Of a DNA stretch of 64,000 nt, positions 9,736 to 18,179 are shown one piece after another; the stretch's first letter is position 1, and every line of letters starts with the position of its first letter. The DNA is from Dyadobacter bucti. GTDB lineage: Bacteria; Bacteroidota; Bacteroidia; Cytophagales; Spirosomataceae. The stretch lies in NCBI RefSeq assembly GCF_005869225.1, contig NZ_SWFP01000001.1, positions 806,001-870,000 on the forward strand, written 5' to 3'. Made by a program: the position numbers and the translations under genes. Below the pieces are notes generated by a model. That model worked only from the letters and a program-made list of their open reading frames with translations, had not been told where the DNA came from and did not search any database.

Positions 9736-10007
9736 TGATATACTAAGCTACACGCCTATAATGAAGGATGTAAAAGTAGGAGCATAATATGATCGGGATA
9801 TTAACAAGCCGTTAATCTAAGATTAAGACGTCGGAAATGCAACCGAAAAGCCATTAATCGGTCAAACAAAAACGGCTTCGCGAATGAACTGATCTCTTCG
9901 CCCCTGTTCTGGTTTCTTACCGGGTCAAACTGACGCAAAAATTACCCAGAATCAGATGTTCGATAACTGGAACAATTTTAGTTAGCTGACCTGAAAGCCA
10001 GACCGAT

Positions 10008-10595
10008 ATGCAACCTGTATACCCGAAATTAGAATCCTATCCTGAAAATGAACTGGTTGCCCTGCTCAGAAGCAATCACAGAGGAGCTTTTGAGTATTTA
10101 TATGAACATTATGCGCCAGCGCTGTACGGGATCATCTGCAAAATTTTAAAAGACAGGGACAAGGCCGATGATGTTTTGCAGGATTCTTTTCTCAAAATTT
10201 GGAGAAACATCAGATTTTACAATTCTGAAAAAGGAACGCTCTTTACCTGGATGCTGAATGTGGCACGTAATACTGCTATTGACAAGTTGCGATCAGATGT
10301 AAAATTCGACCAAAATGTGGACCTGGAAAATGTACCGGAAACCCAGCTTTGCAGAGATGCGATCTTTAATCCAGTGCCAGCAACAATGGATGTAAGCCTG
10401 GTGGTCGGATGGCTGGTCCCGGAAAGAAAGGTACTGATCGAAATGGTTTATTTTCAAGGTTATACGCATCAGGAGGTGTCTGAGCAGCTCAATATCCCGC
10501 TTGGTACCGTCAAGTCACGGATCAGAGCGGCCTTACTGGAGTTGAGACAGATATTTGCGGTTCCCGCCCCGGCTGAAAGACTTCAATTTGCCTGA
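10008..10595 (+). CDS. Orphan ECF sigma factor
   Basis: This 195-residue sigma factor differs from its divergent neighbour. Region 2 has NHRGAFEYLYEHYAPALYGII, ADDVLQDSFLKIWRNI and LFTWMLNVARNTAIDKLRS. Region 4 has PERKVLIEMVYFQGYTHQEVSEQLNIPLGTVKSRIRAAL. The GTLFTWMLNVARN wording is like the SigK group. No anti-sigma gene (RskA, FecR or zinc-finger type) follows; instead the gene collides tail to tail with the hybrid kinase at 10583, sharing 13 bases at the 3' ends. Regulation is therefore by an unlinked partner or by another route. The coding call is certain; the regulon is unknown. Confidence 0.9.
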   Translation: MQPVYPKLESYPENELVALLRSNHRGAFEYLYEHYAPALYGIICKILKDRDKADDVLQDSFLKIWRNIRFYNSEKGTLFTWMLNVARNTAIDKLRSDVKFDQNVDLENVPETQLCRDAIFNPVPATMDVSLVVGWLVPERKVLIEMVYFQGYTHQEVSEQLNIPLGTVKSRIRAALLELRQIFAVPAPAERLQFA

Positions 10596-13500
10596 GAGAA
10601 TGGCAGGTACACCTCGAAACTCGCTCCTTTATTTTCTTTACATCCGGCAACAATATGTCCGTTGTGGGCTTCGACGATCTTTTTGCAGATTGAAAGCCCG
10701 ATACCAGTCCCCTCAAAATCACGGGCGCTGTTCAGGCGCTGAAAAATGGTGAATATCCTGTCGGCAAATTGCTCGTCAAATCCGATTCCCTCATCATTGA
10801 ACGTTACGAGGGCATACTTTGTAAAAGGCTGCAAAAAATTATGTTCAGGTGTTTCACCTGCTTCAATGGCCCGGTAAGTGATGTCAATGCGTGGCTGCTC
10901 CCTGGTAAACTTCAGACCGTTGCTGAGCATGTTATAAAAAAGCTGGTTCATATGCAGCGGCACTGCCTCTATCACCGGAAGCCTGTCAGAAACGATTCGT
11001 GCTTCCTTCTGCTGGATCGATAGTTCCAGATCACTTTTTACATTTGCAAGCACCTGGTTAAGATCTACTTCGTTAAACCTCGAATCGGAGTTGACGATCC
11101 TTGAATAACTCAGAAGATCATTGATGAGCGCTGACATGCGTTTAGAGGAAGAAATGACCCTTTCGAGGTAATCCAGCGTTTTGTTGTCCGATCCGGAAGT
11201 ATATTGTTTGATCAGCCCGGAAAATACCTGGATTTTTCGAAGCGGTTCCTGCAGGTCATGACTGGTGATGTAGGCAAACTGTTCCAGTTCCCTGTTGGTT
11301 TTGATCAGCATTTCATTGCTTTTTACCAATTCGGCAGTGCGCAAGGACACGTGCCTTTCCAGGGTTTCCTGCTGGGTTTTCTGATCATGGATATCTGTAC
11401 TTGTCCCCACCCAGGAGGTAATCTCGCCAGACTCTGCGCGTTGGGCGATACCCCGGCTGAGATGCCACCGGTACTCGCCGTCATGCCTTCTGTACCGGTG
11501 TTTATAAGTAAAATCCTCTCCGGTTCTCATCGCCTGTTGCCAAGCCTTCATATTGTCGGAGCGGTCGTCGGGATGAACGATGCTGATCAGCCCGCCTTCG
11601 AGGAGTTCTTCCTGCGAAAGGCCAGAGTAATGGATGGTGAATTCATTATAAAAGTTTTTGCCGCCCTCCCTGTCGATCCGCCACACCAGCAGCGGCATAC
11701 TGTTGGCAAGCACCCTGAAACGGCTTTCACTTTCGCGTATGAATTCCAGCGCGGTGATCAGCTCGGTCACATCATTGGCAACCACCATTACGCCGGTGAC
11801 CGTGCCATCCAGGTTTTTCAGCGGCTCCAGTGAAAGGTTGACGTACAACTTTTTTGATCTGCTGCCGCGCGAAATATTCAGCGGCCATTCACGCAGTATG
11901 CGGGACTTACCGGACACCAGCACCTCATGCGCAATCACATCCAGGCCGTCGGAAGGCGCCCGTTTGAAGGCGGACAAATACGGCAATCCTACCACCTGTT
12001 CACTGGTTTTCCCCCAGTAGGTCAGCATCAAATTATTCGCCACCTCAATGACCTGCTCGTGTCCGCGGAAAATCCCTATCGCCACCGGAGCCTGGTGAAA
12101 GATGTTCCTGAGCTCAGACTCTGTCTTTTTCCTCACTGCATTCACCCGAATGAGGGCATTCACCTTGGTAAGCAATTCTCTGGCAGAAAACGGCTTCACC
12201 AGATAATCGTCCGCGCCCCAGTCCAGCCCCTCGATCCTCGACTCCTCCCCCGCCCGGGCCGAAAGCAGGATCACCGGTATATGCTGCACCCGGGCCTCCC
12301 GGAAATGCATGAGCATCTGTCGGCCATCCATTACCGGCATCATAATGTCGCTGATGATGAGGTCAGGCGTATTGATCCGCGCTTTTTCTATACCATCCTC
12401 ACCGTTGACAGCATAGTCGACGGTAAAGTATACGGACAGGAGGCGCCCAAGATAAAAACGCATATCGGCGTTATCGTCCACGATCAGCACACGCACATCC
12501 TTCTGCACTTCCATGCCAGGACCATCCTGCGAGACGTCGTCGTCCCCGGTGGCTGTGACGGTTTCGGCCTCCGTCGGCGCAAGCAGGCTCATCGCCTCCC
12601 TTACAAACGTCTGCCGCTGCGCGGAAGCCTGCTGCCTGTCTCTTTGGTTAACAATCTGCTCACTTTTCAGGTGGTCGTCGCCCAGCGGGATCAGTACTGT
12701 AAACACCGAACCTTTCCCCAGCTCGCTTGCAACCGAGATCGTTCCGTGATGGAGATGAATGAGTTCCCTGATCAGCGACAGGCCGATGCCCGTACCTTCG
12801 TGGGTGCGTCCCAAAGAATTTTCGACCCGGTGGAAGCGTTCGAACATGTGGGGCAGCTCGTTTTCCGGGATGCCCACGCCGGTGTCGGATACCTGCAGAC
12901 AGGCCTGACCGTCTTTTTCAGATACTGAAACAGTTATAGTTCCTTTCAGTGTATATTTAAATGCGTTGGACAAAAGGTTCAACACGATTTTTTCCCACAT
13001 ATCCCTGTCAACATACACGGGTGCAGTTAAATAAGGCTCTTGGATGGCTAGCTCCATCCCGGCACTTTCGATGACCGAACGGAAGTTAGAAGCGAGGTCG
13101 GCAGTGAGTGCGCCGAGGTTCACGCTTTCAAAAACCGCCTTTACCCTGCCGGCTTCCGTTCTGCTGAAATCGAGAAGATTATTGACAAGTTTCAAAAGCC
13201 GCAGCGCATTGCGGTTCATCGTTTCCACGTCTTCCCGCTGAATCCGCTGCTCCGGCTGGGGTTTTTCCATGAGTTCCTGCAAAGGCCCGAGGATCAAAGT
13301 AAGCGGCGTCCTGAATTCGTGACTGACATTGCTGAAGAAAGCCGTCTTGGCTTCATCAATTTCTGCAAGCTGCTGCGCCCTTTTCTGTTGTTCCTGGTAG
13401 GCATCTACATTTGAAAAAGCAGTAGAGACGGTATTGGCCAGGAGCTCGAAAAAATTCTCATATTCCTGATCCAGTGCGCGGGCGCTGCTCACGCCTGCGA

Positions 13501-14413
13501 CCATGAATCCATAAGGTTTCTGACGACCGCCTATCAGCACAGGAAAAATGAGGGCTGTATGGGGCTGCTGCTCAAAAGGTCCGCTCCCAAATTCCCCGAA
13601 ATGCACCTGAAGGTTTTCAACCCTTTGCGGGCTGCCCGTTTCCAGGACTTCGAAAAATGGCCAGGCTTCCCCTCCCGGGCGTGTTGTATCCATTACGGGC
13701 CATACCAGTGCATCCCCGGTAATTCCCGAGGAAGTTTTTAGTTTGGCATGGTCGGCTTTTTCGCTCAGCTCATAAAGCTGAATGAAAGGAAGATCATAGA
13801 TAAATGCGGGATGTGCTTTCAAAAGCTGCTCGCAGATCTGTTCGATACTTTTGGCTTTTCCTATATGTACTGCCAGATCCCGGAGCACCTGTGTTCTTCG
13901 GGCACTCAGGATTTGTTCGGTTGTCTCAGTTATCGGGTGAAAAATCCCGCCCACATTGCCCGACTCATCGCGGATCGGGGCAAAAGAAAAAGTCATGAAT
14001 GCTTCCTCGATGTATCCGTAGCGGTCGAGCAGCATCTGCTGGTCTTTGATATAGGTACCTTCGCCGGCAAGCCCCCGGTCAAAAGCGTCCCCCACCACCG
14101 GCAGGGCTGTTTCCCAGCAAATCTTGAAATTCTGCCCCATCGCCTGCGGGTGTTTGGCGCCACAGATCGGTCGGTAGCTGTCGTTGTAGATCTGGATCAG
14201 TTCGGGTCCCCAGGCGATCAGGATCGGGAAGGTTGAAGAAAGGCAGAGGCTGACGGTTGTACGCAAACTTTGCGGCCAGTTGTCAACCGGCCCGAGGGCG
14301 GTTTTACTCCAGTCCATAGAGCGGATCAGCGCTCCCATCTCACCACCTCCTGACAAAAACTGCTGGTTTTCAACCAAATCTTGCATCGTATTTTCAATCC
14401 TGATGAGCCGCAT
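10583..14413 (-). CDS. Hybrid sensor histidine kinase with two kinase cores
   Basis: The product has 1276 residues from the ATG at 14413. It has no signal peptide and no evident transmembrane helix, so it is probably cytoplasmic. In order: a PAS-like domain (about 20-165), a GAF-like domain (about 170-340), HisKA with His365 (NVSHEFRTPLTL), HATPase (about 465-580; DTGVGIPENEL, EGTGIGLSL), a receiver with phospho-acceptor Asp689 (ISDIMMPVMDGR) and lysine in VKPF, two PAS domains (about 765-885 and 895-1010; the second with the PAC-like YRRHDGEYRWH), then a second HisKA with His1052 (TSHDLQEPLRKI) and HATPase (DEGIGFDEQF, GTGIGLSICKKI). There is no output domain, so phosphate must pass to another protein. 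No response regulator adjoins; a two-component phosphorelay role is inferred. Confidence 0.9.
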   Translation of the reverse strand: MRLIRIENTMQDLVENQQFLSGGGEMGALIRSMDWSKTALGPVDNWPQSLRTTVSLCLSSTFPILIAWGPELIQIYNDSYRPICGAKHPQAMGQNFKICWETALPVVGDAFDRGLAGEGTYIKDQQMLLDRYGYIEEAFMTFSFAPIRDESGNVGGIFHPITETTEQILSARRTQVLRDLAVHIGKAKSIEQICEQLLKAHPAFIYDLPFIQLYELSEKADHAKLKTSSGITGDALVWPVMDTTRPGGEAWPFFEVLETGSPQRVENLQVHFGEFGSGPFEQQPHTALIFPVLIGGRQKPYGFMVAGVSSARALDQEYENFFELLANTVSTAFSNVDAYQEQQKRAQQLAEIDEAKTAFFSNVSHEFRTPLTLILGPLQELMEKPQPEQRIQREDVETMNRNALRLLKLVNNLLDFSRTEAGRVKAVFESVNLGALTADLASNFRSVIESAGMELAIQEPYLTAPVYVDRDMWEKIVLNLLSNAFKYTLKGTITVSVSEKDGQACLQVSDTGVGIPENELPHMFERFHRVENSLGRTHEGTGIGLSLIRELIHLHHGTISVASELGKGSVFTVLIPLGDDHLKSEQIVNQRDRQQASAQRQTFVREAMSLLAPTEAETVTATGDDDVSQDGPGMEVQKDVRVLIVDDNADMRFYLGRLLSVYFTVDYAVNGEDGIEKARINTPDLIISDIMMPVMDGRQMLMHFREARVQHIPVILLSARAGEESRIEGLDWGADDYLVKPFSARELLTKVNALIRVNAVRKKTESELRNIFHQAPVAIGIFRGHEQVIEVANNLMLTYWGKTSEQVVGLPYLSAFKRAPSDGLDVIAHEVLVSGKSRILREWPLNISRGSRSKKLYVNLSLEPLKNLDGTVTGVMVVANDVTELITALEFIRESESRFRVLANSMPLLVWRIDREGGKNFYNEFTIHYSGLSQEELLEGGLISIVHPDDRSDNMKAWQQAMRTGEDFTYKHRYRRHDGEYRWHLSRGIAQRAESGEITSWVGTSTDIHDQKTQQETLERHVSLRTAELVKSNEMLIKTNRELEQFAYITSHDLQEPLRKIQVFSGLIKQYTSGSDNKTLDYLERVISSSKRMSALINDLLSYSRIVNSDSRFNEVDLNQVLANVKSDLELSIQQKEARIVSDRLPVIEAVPLHMNQLFYNMLSNGLKFTREQPRIDITYRAIEAGETPEHNFLQPFTKYALVTFNDEGIGFDEQFADRIFTIFQRLNSARDFEGTGIGLSICKKIVEAHNGHIVAGCKENKGASFEVYLPFSQAN

Positions 14414-14525
14414 GGTCAAAAAACCACGTCTTTTTGCAAATTAACCACGATAAGGCAGAAAACGACAGGATGACGCCTAATTTTTCAGAGCCCACCCTGT
14501 GCGATTTACACGCCATGATCAGGTT

Positions 14526-14654
14526 TTAACAGTTCATTGTCACAACCAGCTGCTCCTGTTTCATGCCCGGTTCCAGCTTTTTAATATTCTGATTGGCTGT
14601 GGGGATCATGTTATGCGTTACGCAGGCAATGATCACAGGCGTGAAAGAATGTTT
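14526..14654 (-). pseudogene. Possible remnant open frame between kinase and esterase
   Basis: A stop-free frame of 42 codons ends at 14526 and reads VIIACVTHNMIPTANQNIKK followed by LEPGMKQEQLVVTMNC. The composition is protein-like, but the frame has no good start at its beginning: only an internal ATG giving 27 residues, or a GTG. I do not recognise it. It may be the tail of a decayed gene or chance. The rest of the 427-base gap (14414-14840) shows no gene. A TACCTTTG at 14780-14787 could be the -7 box of the esterase promoter. Confidence 0.2.
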
Positions 14655-14840
14655 TTAATACGCATATCTTGACTAAATAGTTTTGAAATACCCAGATGTT
14701 TCCAAAGAACAGATACCTGGCGGGAAAAATGTACAATGAAAGTCGCAATTTGTGCCTTCGCCGGGTTTGGTCGCTGATGTACCTTTGTCCTGTTACAATA
14801 TCACCAGGTTATCCATTCTGATTTTTTCACTCAAAATACA

Positions 14841-15827
14841 ATGAACATGGCACAGCACAGACCTTTTAAAGGCGAAGACGATCCAGCTATTTTTACTGAA
14901 GTAAAAGCATTTCTTAAAGCCCTAAATTCCGGTGGCGGCGAACCGATTGAAAAACTGAGCCCCGCAGATGCACGTCAAGTGCTTGTCGGTGCACAGAAAT
15001 CGGTAGAAGTTGACTATTCCGGTATTGAGGAAAGTGAACGTCAGATTACGCAGAACGGTCTGACCGTCAACATTCACGTCACCAAGCCTGTCGGTGCCGC
15101 AGCAAATGCGCCGGTATTTGTTTTTATTCACGGCGGCGGCTGGGTGCTGGGCGACTACCCTACTCACCGCAGGCTGGTCCGGGACCTGGTTGTGGAAAGT
15201 GGTGCCGTAGCCGTATTTCCAGATTATACGCCGTCTCCGGAGGCGAAATATCCAACGGCTATCAACGAGATTTACGCAGCTACCCAGTGGGTAGCCGAAA
15301 ATGGAAATGAGATAGGTGTTGACGGCAAAAATCTGGCAGTAGTGGGCAACAGCGTAGGCGGAAATATGGCTGCCGTAATTGCATTGATGGCCAAAAATAA
15401 AAAAGGGCCTGCGATCCGGCTTCAGGTGCTGCTATGGCCCGTAACCGACGCCAACTTTGAAACCGAATCGTACAATCTGTTTGCCGAAGAGCGGTTCCTT
15501 ACCAAAAATATGATGAAGTGGTTCTGGGACAGTTACCTGTCCGATACCACTAAACGTAACGAAATCTATGCCTCTCCTTTGCAAGCTGAGATTGAGGCTT
15601 TAAAAGGCTTGCCGGCGGCGCTGGTGCAAACCGCTGAAAACGACGTGTTGCGCGACGAAGGCGAAGCTTATGCCAGGAAGCTGGATGAGGCAGGTGTGCC
15701 TGTTACCTTGACCAGATATGCAGGTCTTATCCACGATTATGGCCTGCTCAATCCGATCGCGCACGTTCCGGCGATACAGGTTGCGATCACGCAGGCAGCT
15801 GCAGTAATCAAAAAGCAGCTCAGCTAG
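14841..15827 (+). CDS. HSL-family alpha/beta hydrolase (esterase/lipase)
   Basis: The protein has 328 residues and no signal peptide, so it acts in the cytoplasm. The oxyanion-hole motif is HGGGW (His97-Gly100), with the family's DY pair downstream (VFPDYTPSPEAKYP). The nucleophile elbow is GNSVGG with Ser171, and Asp268 (TAENDVLRDEG) and His298 (GLIHDYG) complete the triad. All three residues are present and correctly spaced for hormone-sensitive-lipase-type carboxylesterases, which cleave small acyl esters. The ATG at 14841 is chosen; a second ATG two codons later is possible. It stands alone in front of unrelated small genes on the other strand. Substrate unknown; sugar-ester deacylation is possible but unproven. 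Confidence 0.9.
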   Translation: MNMAQHRPFKGEDDPAIFTEVKAFLKALNSGGGEPIEKLSPADARQVLVGAQKSVEVDYSGIEESERQITQNGLTVNIHVTKPVGAAANAPVFVFIHGGGWVLGDYPTHRRLVRDLVVESGAVAVFPDYTPSPEAKYPTAINEIYAATQWVAENGNEIGVDGKNLAVVGNSVGGNMAAVIALMAKNKKGPAIRLQVLLWPVTDANFETESYNLFAEERFLTKNMMKWFWDSYLSDTTKRNEIYASPLQAEIEALKGLPAALVQTAENDVLRDEGEAYARKLDEAGVPVTLTRYAGLIHDYGLLNPIAHVPAIQVAITQAAAVIKKQLS

Positions 15828-15892
15828 CCGATAGATTGGCAGCGGTTGGATGCCTGCGGGCAATTCCACCGGAGGGGAGACAAAAGTGACAA

Positions 15893-16081
15893 TCAGATCG
15901 AAACAAGATCATCTTCCGGAAAACCAGCTTCCGTCTCCTCTCCGGATTCCGTTTTATAGCGGCAGCGGACTTCCCCCTGCCCTTCTGCGTCATCTTTAGT
16001 ATAACCTACTACGGTCATTCCACGGGTGCCATTCTTCTCTTTTACCCAGTCGCCTTCTTTGAATTTCGTATCATCCATCAT
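15893..16081 (-). CDS. DUF2158 (YodC-like) small protein
   Basis: This 62-residue protein reads FKEGDWVKEKNGTRGMTVVG, then VRCRYKTESGEETEAGFPED and a short end. The GDWV-K-NG-MTV core followed by a V-C-Y strand is the pattern of the DUF2158/YodC family, small SH3-like beta proteins. Full length for the family. Start ATGATG at 16081; the second Met is equally likely. It is the last of three small minus-strand genes between the esterase and the kelch protein. Its function is unknown. Confidence 0.75.
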   Translation of the reverse strand: MMDDTKFKEGDWVKEKNGTRGMTVVGYTKDDAEGQGEVRCRYKTESGEETEAGFPEDDLVSI

Positions 16082-16128
16082 TGTGATTTTTAAGGCTGTC
16101 GGCCGAGTTTAATAGTTCATCCGCTGGC

Positions 16129-16323
16129 CTATTGATAAAACCGCACGGAATACAAGGGTTTTTGGATACGGCGTCTTTTACCCGGCTTCGACGCTGACGT
16201 CACAAGGTTGTGGTTCACAATTTCAAGCTCTTCGCTCTGAAACGGATTTGTATTTTCTGTCTTGGCTTTACGTATAAAACCATCCTGAAAGTCTGCTTCT
16301 ATATTCTGTACTCTGGTTCTCAT
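16129..16323 (-). CDS. Small basic protein of unknown function
   Basis: The frame encodes 64 residues from the ATG at 16323 (MRTRVQNIEADFQDGF). A longer version from 16365 is open, but that ATG lies within the hairpin that seems to end the upstream gene, so I prefer the shorter one. The leader before 16323 is A-rich, as usual in this phylum. The C-terminus is strongly basic (SKPGKRRRIQK). I see no domain or signal peptide. It lies 47 bases from the DUF2158 gene and may share its transcript. Confidence 0.45.
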   Translation of the reverse strand: MRTRVQNIEADFQDGFIRKAKTENTNPFQSEELEIVNHNLVTSASKPGKRRRIQKPLYSVRFYQ

Positions 16324-16363
16324 GGGTTCATTAGTTTGTTTGTGTATGATGGTAACTAAAATC

Positions 16364-16387
16364 ATGCCTGGAATGACAACCAGGCAT
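16364..16387 (-). terminator. Hairpin terminator after small lipoprotein gene
   Basis: A perfect 8-base stem, ATGCCTGG at 16364-16371 and CCAGGCAT at 16380-16387, encloses an 8-base loop. On the minus strand it starts 17 bases past the stop at 16404 and is followed by ATTTT, which suits an intrinsic terminator. Confidence 0.6.
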
Positions 16388-16403
16388 CTGATCTTAACCC
16401 GGC

Positions 16404-16703
16404 CTATTCGTGTTTGTTGGGTTTGTCTTTTTTCGGTTTAACGGAGGTGGTGTCGTCGTCATGCAGCTTGCTTGTAGAATCGCTGTTTAAATTGGACTGG
16501 TTTGTGGGGTATCCCAACGTATCTTTCTGCCCGCCTTCACCAGTTCCCAGTGCCGCACGGCTGGGTGTCGCTGAACTGTCATTGGCCGTTGTCTGCGAAT
16601 CCGATCCACTGTCTTGGCCTGTGCTTTTGTCTTTTCCGCAAGAAGTGCATAAAAGCACGATAGCAAGACTGAAAATCCCTATGCTTTTGCCTATTGTTTT
16701 CAT
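16404..16703 (-). CDS. Low-complexity lipoprotein
   Basis: The product has 99 residues from the ATG at 16703. The open frame extends further upstream, but the lipoprotein signal starts here: MKTIGKS, a hydrophobic core and the lipobox LLCTSC with Cys22. The mature part is made of Ser, Thr, Asp, Gly and Lys (KDKSTGQDSGSDSQTT, KPKKDKPNKHE) and is probably disordered, like many small spacer-type lipoproteins. No domain is visible. The gene is followed by a hairpin at 16364-16387. Coding is well supported by the signal; function is unknown. Confidence 0.65.
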   Translation of the reverse strand: MKTIGKSIGIFSLAIVLLCTSCGKDKSTGQDSGSDSQTTANDSSATPSRAALGTGEGGQKDTLGYPTNQSNLNSDSTSKLHDDDTTSVKPKKDKPNKHE

Positions 16704-16877
16704 AAATGGTTTTAGTTTTTTGTGCCTAGATATCAATAACCGTTCCAACCGGGAACGATCCCCAGGTTTTTCACCCTGGCAGACACCAAAACCAATTCTG
16801 CCAACCCATACTCTGCAGAGAAACAACTTACCACAGTACTGATGATTATGTGCCTCAGAATGATGAAAATGGAGATT

Positions 16878-17864
16878 TTAATGTTCTGACCGCCTCTTCA
16901 GAGCCCATACATCCCCTTTCCAGACCGGATTACCGCCAGTATGCTTCCCGCTGAAAAGCCACAGCTGATCTTTGAATACCACACTGTGGCCACCGCTGCG
17001 CACGGTCCACGGCGCATGTTCGGTTTGTTGTATCCAGTTGATACCATTGCGCGAAAACCACACATCGTTCTGTGCGGCCAGGTGATGATCGGCAAGCGTA
17101 TCCCGCCCTCCAAACACCCAGATCATGTCATCGTAGACAAGCGCCCCTTTGTCGGAGCGTTTTTTCCATGCTGCTTCGGATGTCAGCTGTGTCCAGTTTT
17201 TGCCGTCTGCCGAACGCCACACATCTCCCAAGCCCTGTCCGCCCAGCAGATAAAGCGTGTCTCGCATTACCAGCACGTCGGCTTCGTCCCTGGCCGACCA
17301 TGGCGCCTGGTCTACCTCTTTTTCCCAAAACAAACCATCATGTGAAGACCAGATATCGTTCTTCATTTCCAGGGGAACAAAGTCGGGGGAGACATCCGTA
17401 ACGCCTCCGAAAAGCCAGAGCTTATTCTTAAAAGCAACCATTGCATGACCTTTTCGGGGCTGCCATGCGGCATTTTCAGCCTTCTCCCAGGAAACACCGT
17501 CCGTGGTGGACCATACCTCGTTGAGCAGTTTCCTTTCCTGATACTGCATTCCTCCGTACATCCAAAGTTTATTATCGAAAAAAACCGGGGTAATACTGAT
17601 ACGCTCGCCCCAGTCCTTTTTGGGATGCCGGACCCAGTTTGTACCGTCAACCGACGACCAGGCCGATTTTTGACCTGCCATCCAGAGCTTTCCCTGAAAA
17701 CCCAGCACCGGCTTCAACCCCATGGGGTAAGTACCCGGTTTCCATTCAAACTGATGAGACCCGTTTCCAAAAGGTAATATCTGTACCCACTCGTATTTTT
17801 TGTCGGGTGAGGCTGACAGAAATATCAGGAACGTTGCGGCAAGGATGCGGTTTCGATAGTCCAT
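16878..17864 (-). CDS. Kelch-type beta-propeller protein
   Basis: This 328-residue protein has a short N-terminal hydrophobic segment (LAATFLIFLSAS) that is probably a signal peptide. It is followed by about six repeats of the form V-F-x-x-K-L-W-x-x-G-G and x-W-S-S-x-D-G-x-x-W (LWMAGQKSAWSSVDGTNW, LWLFGGVTDVSPDF, LYLLGGQGLGDVWRSADG, IWVFGGRD, LWLFSGKHTGG). This is the kelch or galactose-oxidase-like propeller pattern, exported as a binding or scaffold protein. I see no catalytic residues. It is divergent from the small frame at 17903 and the metalloprotease at 18180. Specific role unknown. Confidence 0.75.
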   Translation of the reverse strand: MDYRNRILAATFLIFLSASPDKKYEWVQILPFGNGSHQFEWKPGTYPMGLKPVLGFQGKLWMAGQKSAWSSVDGTNWVRHPKKDWGERISITPVFFDNKLWMYGGMQYQERKLLNEVWSTTDGVSWEKAENAAWQPRKGHAMVAFKNKLWLFGGVTDVSPDFVPLEMKNDIWSSHDGLFWEKEVDQAPWSARDEADVLVMRDTLYLLGGQGLGDVWRSADGKNWTQLTSEAAWKKRSDKGALVYDDMIWVFGGRDTLADHHLAAQNDVWFSRNGINWIQQTEHAPWTVRSGGHSVVFKDQLWLFSGKHTGGNPVWKGDVWALKRRSEH

Positions 17865-17902
17865 GGCTGATTATTTTAATTTAATAAAAAATCTTTCAGA
17901 CA

Positions 17903-18073
17903 ATGGCCGGACCCGAAAGTCCGACCGCTGTAAAGGAAGATAAAAACAACTGGTTCAGGAAATTAGATCGATCAACGACGCAGAAAGTAGAGGAAAAACC
18001 AATAGACTGGCTTTCGGCAGGGGTCGTTTGCATTCCACTAAATAAGTTCTGTGCCCTCCCCACGGTCTATTGA
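17903..18073 (+). CDS. Possible small ORF of 56 residues before the metalloprotease
   Basis: An ATG at 17903 opens a frame that ends with TGA at 18071-18073. It begins MAGPESPTAVKEDKNNWFRK and ends AGVVCIPLNKFCALPTVY. The first two thirds are charged; the C-terminal third is hydrophobic with two cysteines five residues apart (CIPLNKFC). The composition is more peptide-like than random, but I recognise no family and there is no clear ribosome site. It lies 107 bases before a metalloprotease gene on the same strand. The remaining bases of the 315-base gap show no other feature. Confidence 0.25.
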   Translation: MAGPESPTAVKEDKNNWFRKLDRSTTQKVEEKPIDWLSAGVVCIPLNKFCALPTVY

Positions 18074-18179
18074 TTTGATGGTGCCGGTCGCGGCCTCATT
18101 AACCGTAATTTTATTGCACCTACCACGCCGTCTCAAAGACTTCCATCAACCAATTGTTCCACTTTTTAACTATACCACT

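Noticed and set aside
11927..12928. A 333-codon plus-strand frame inside the hybrid kinase gene
   Set aside because: Shadow of the kinase coding strand; the kinase motifs are complete in the opposite frame.
16704..16826. N-terminal extension of the small lipoprotein by 41 residues
   Set aside because: The extension has no lipoprotein features, and the signal peptide with lipobox begins precisely at the ATG at 16703.
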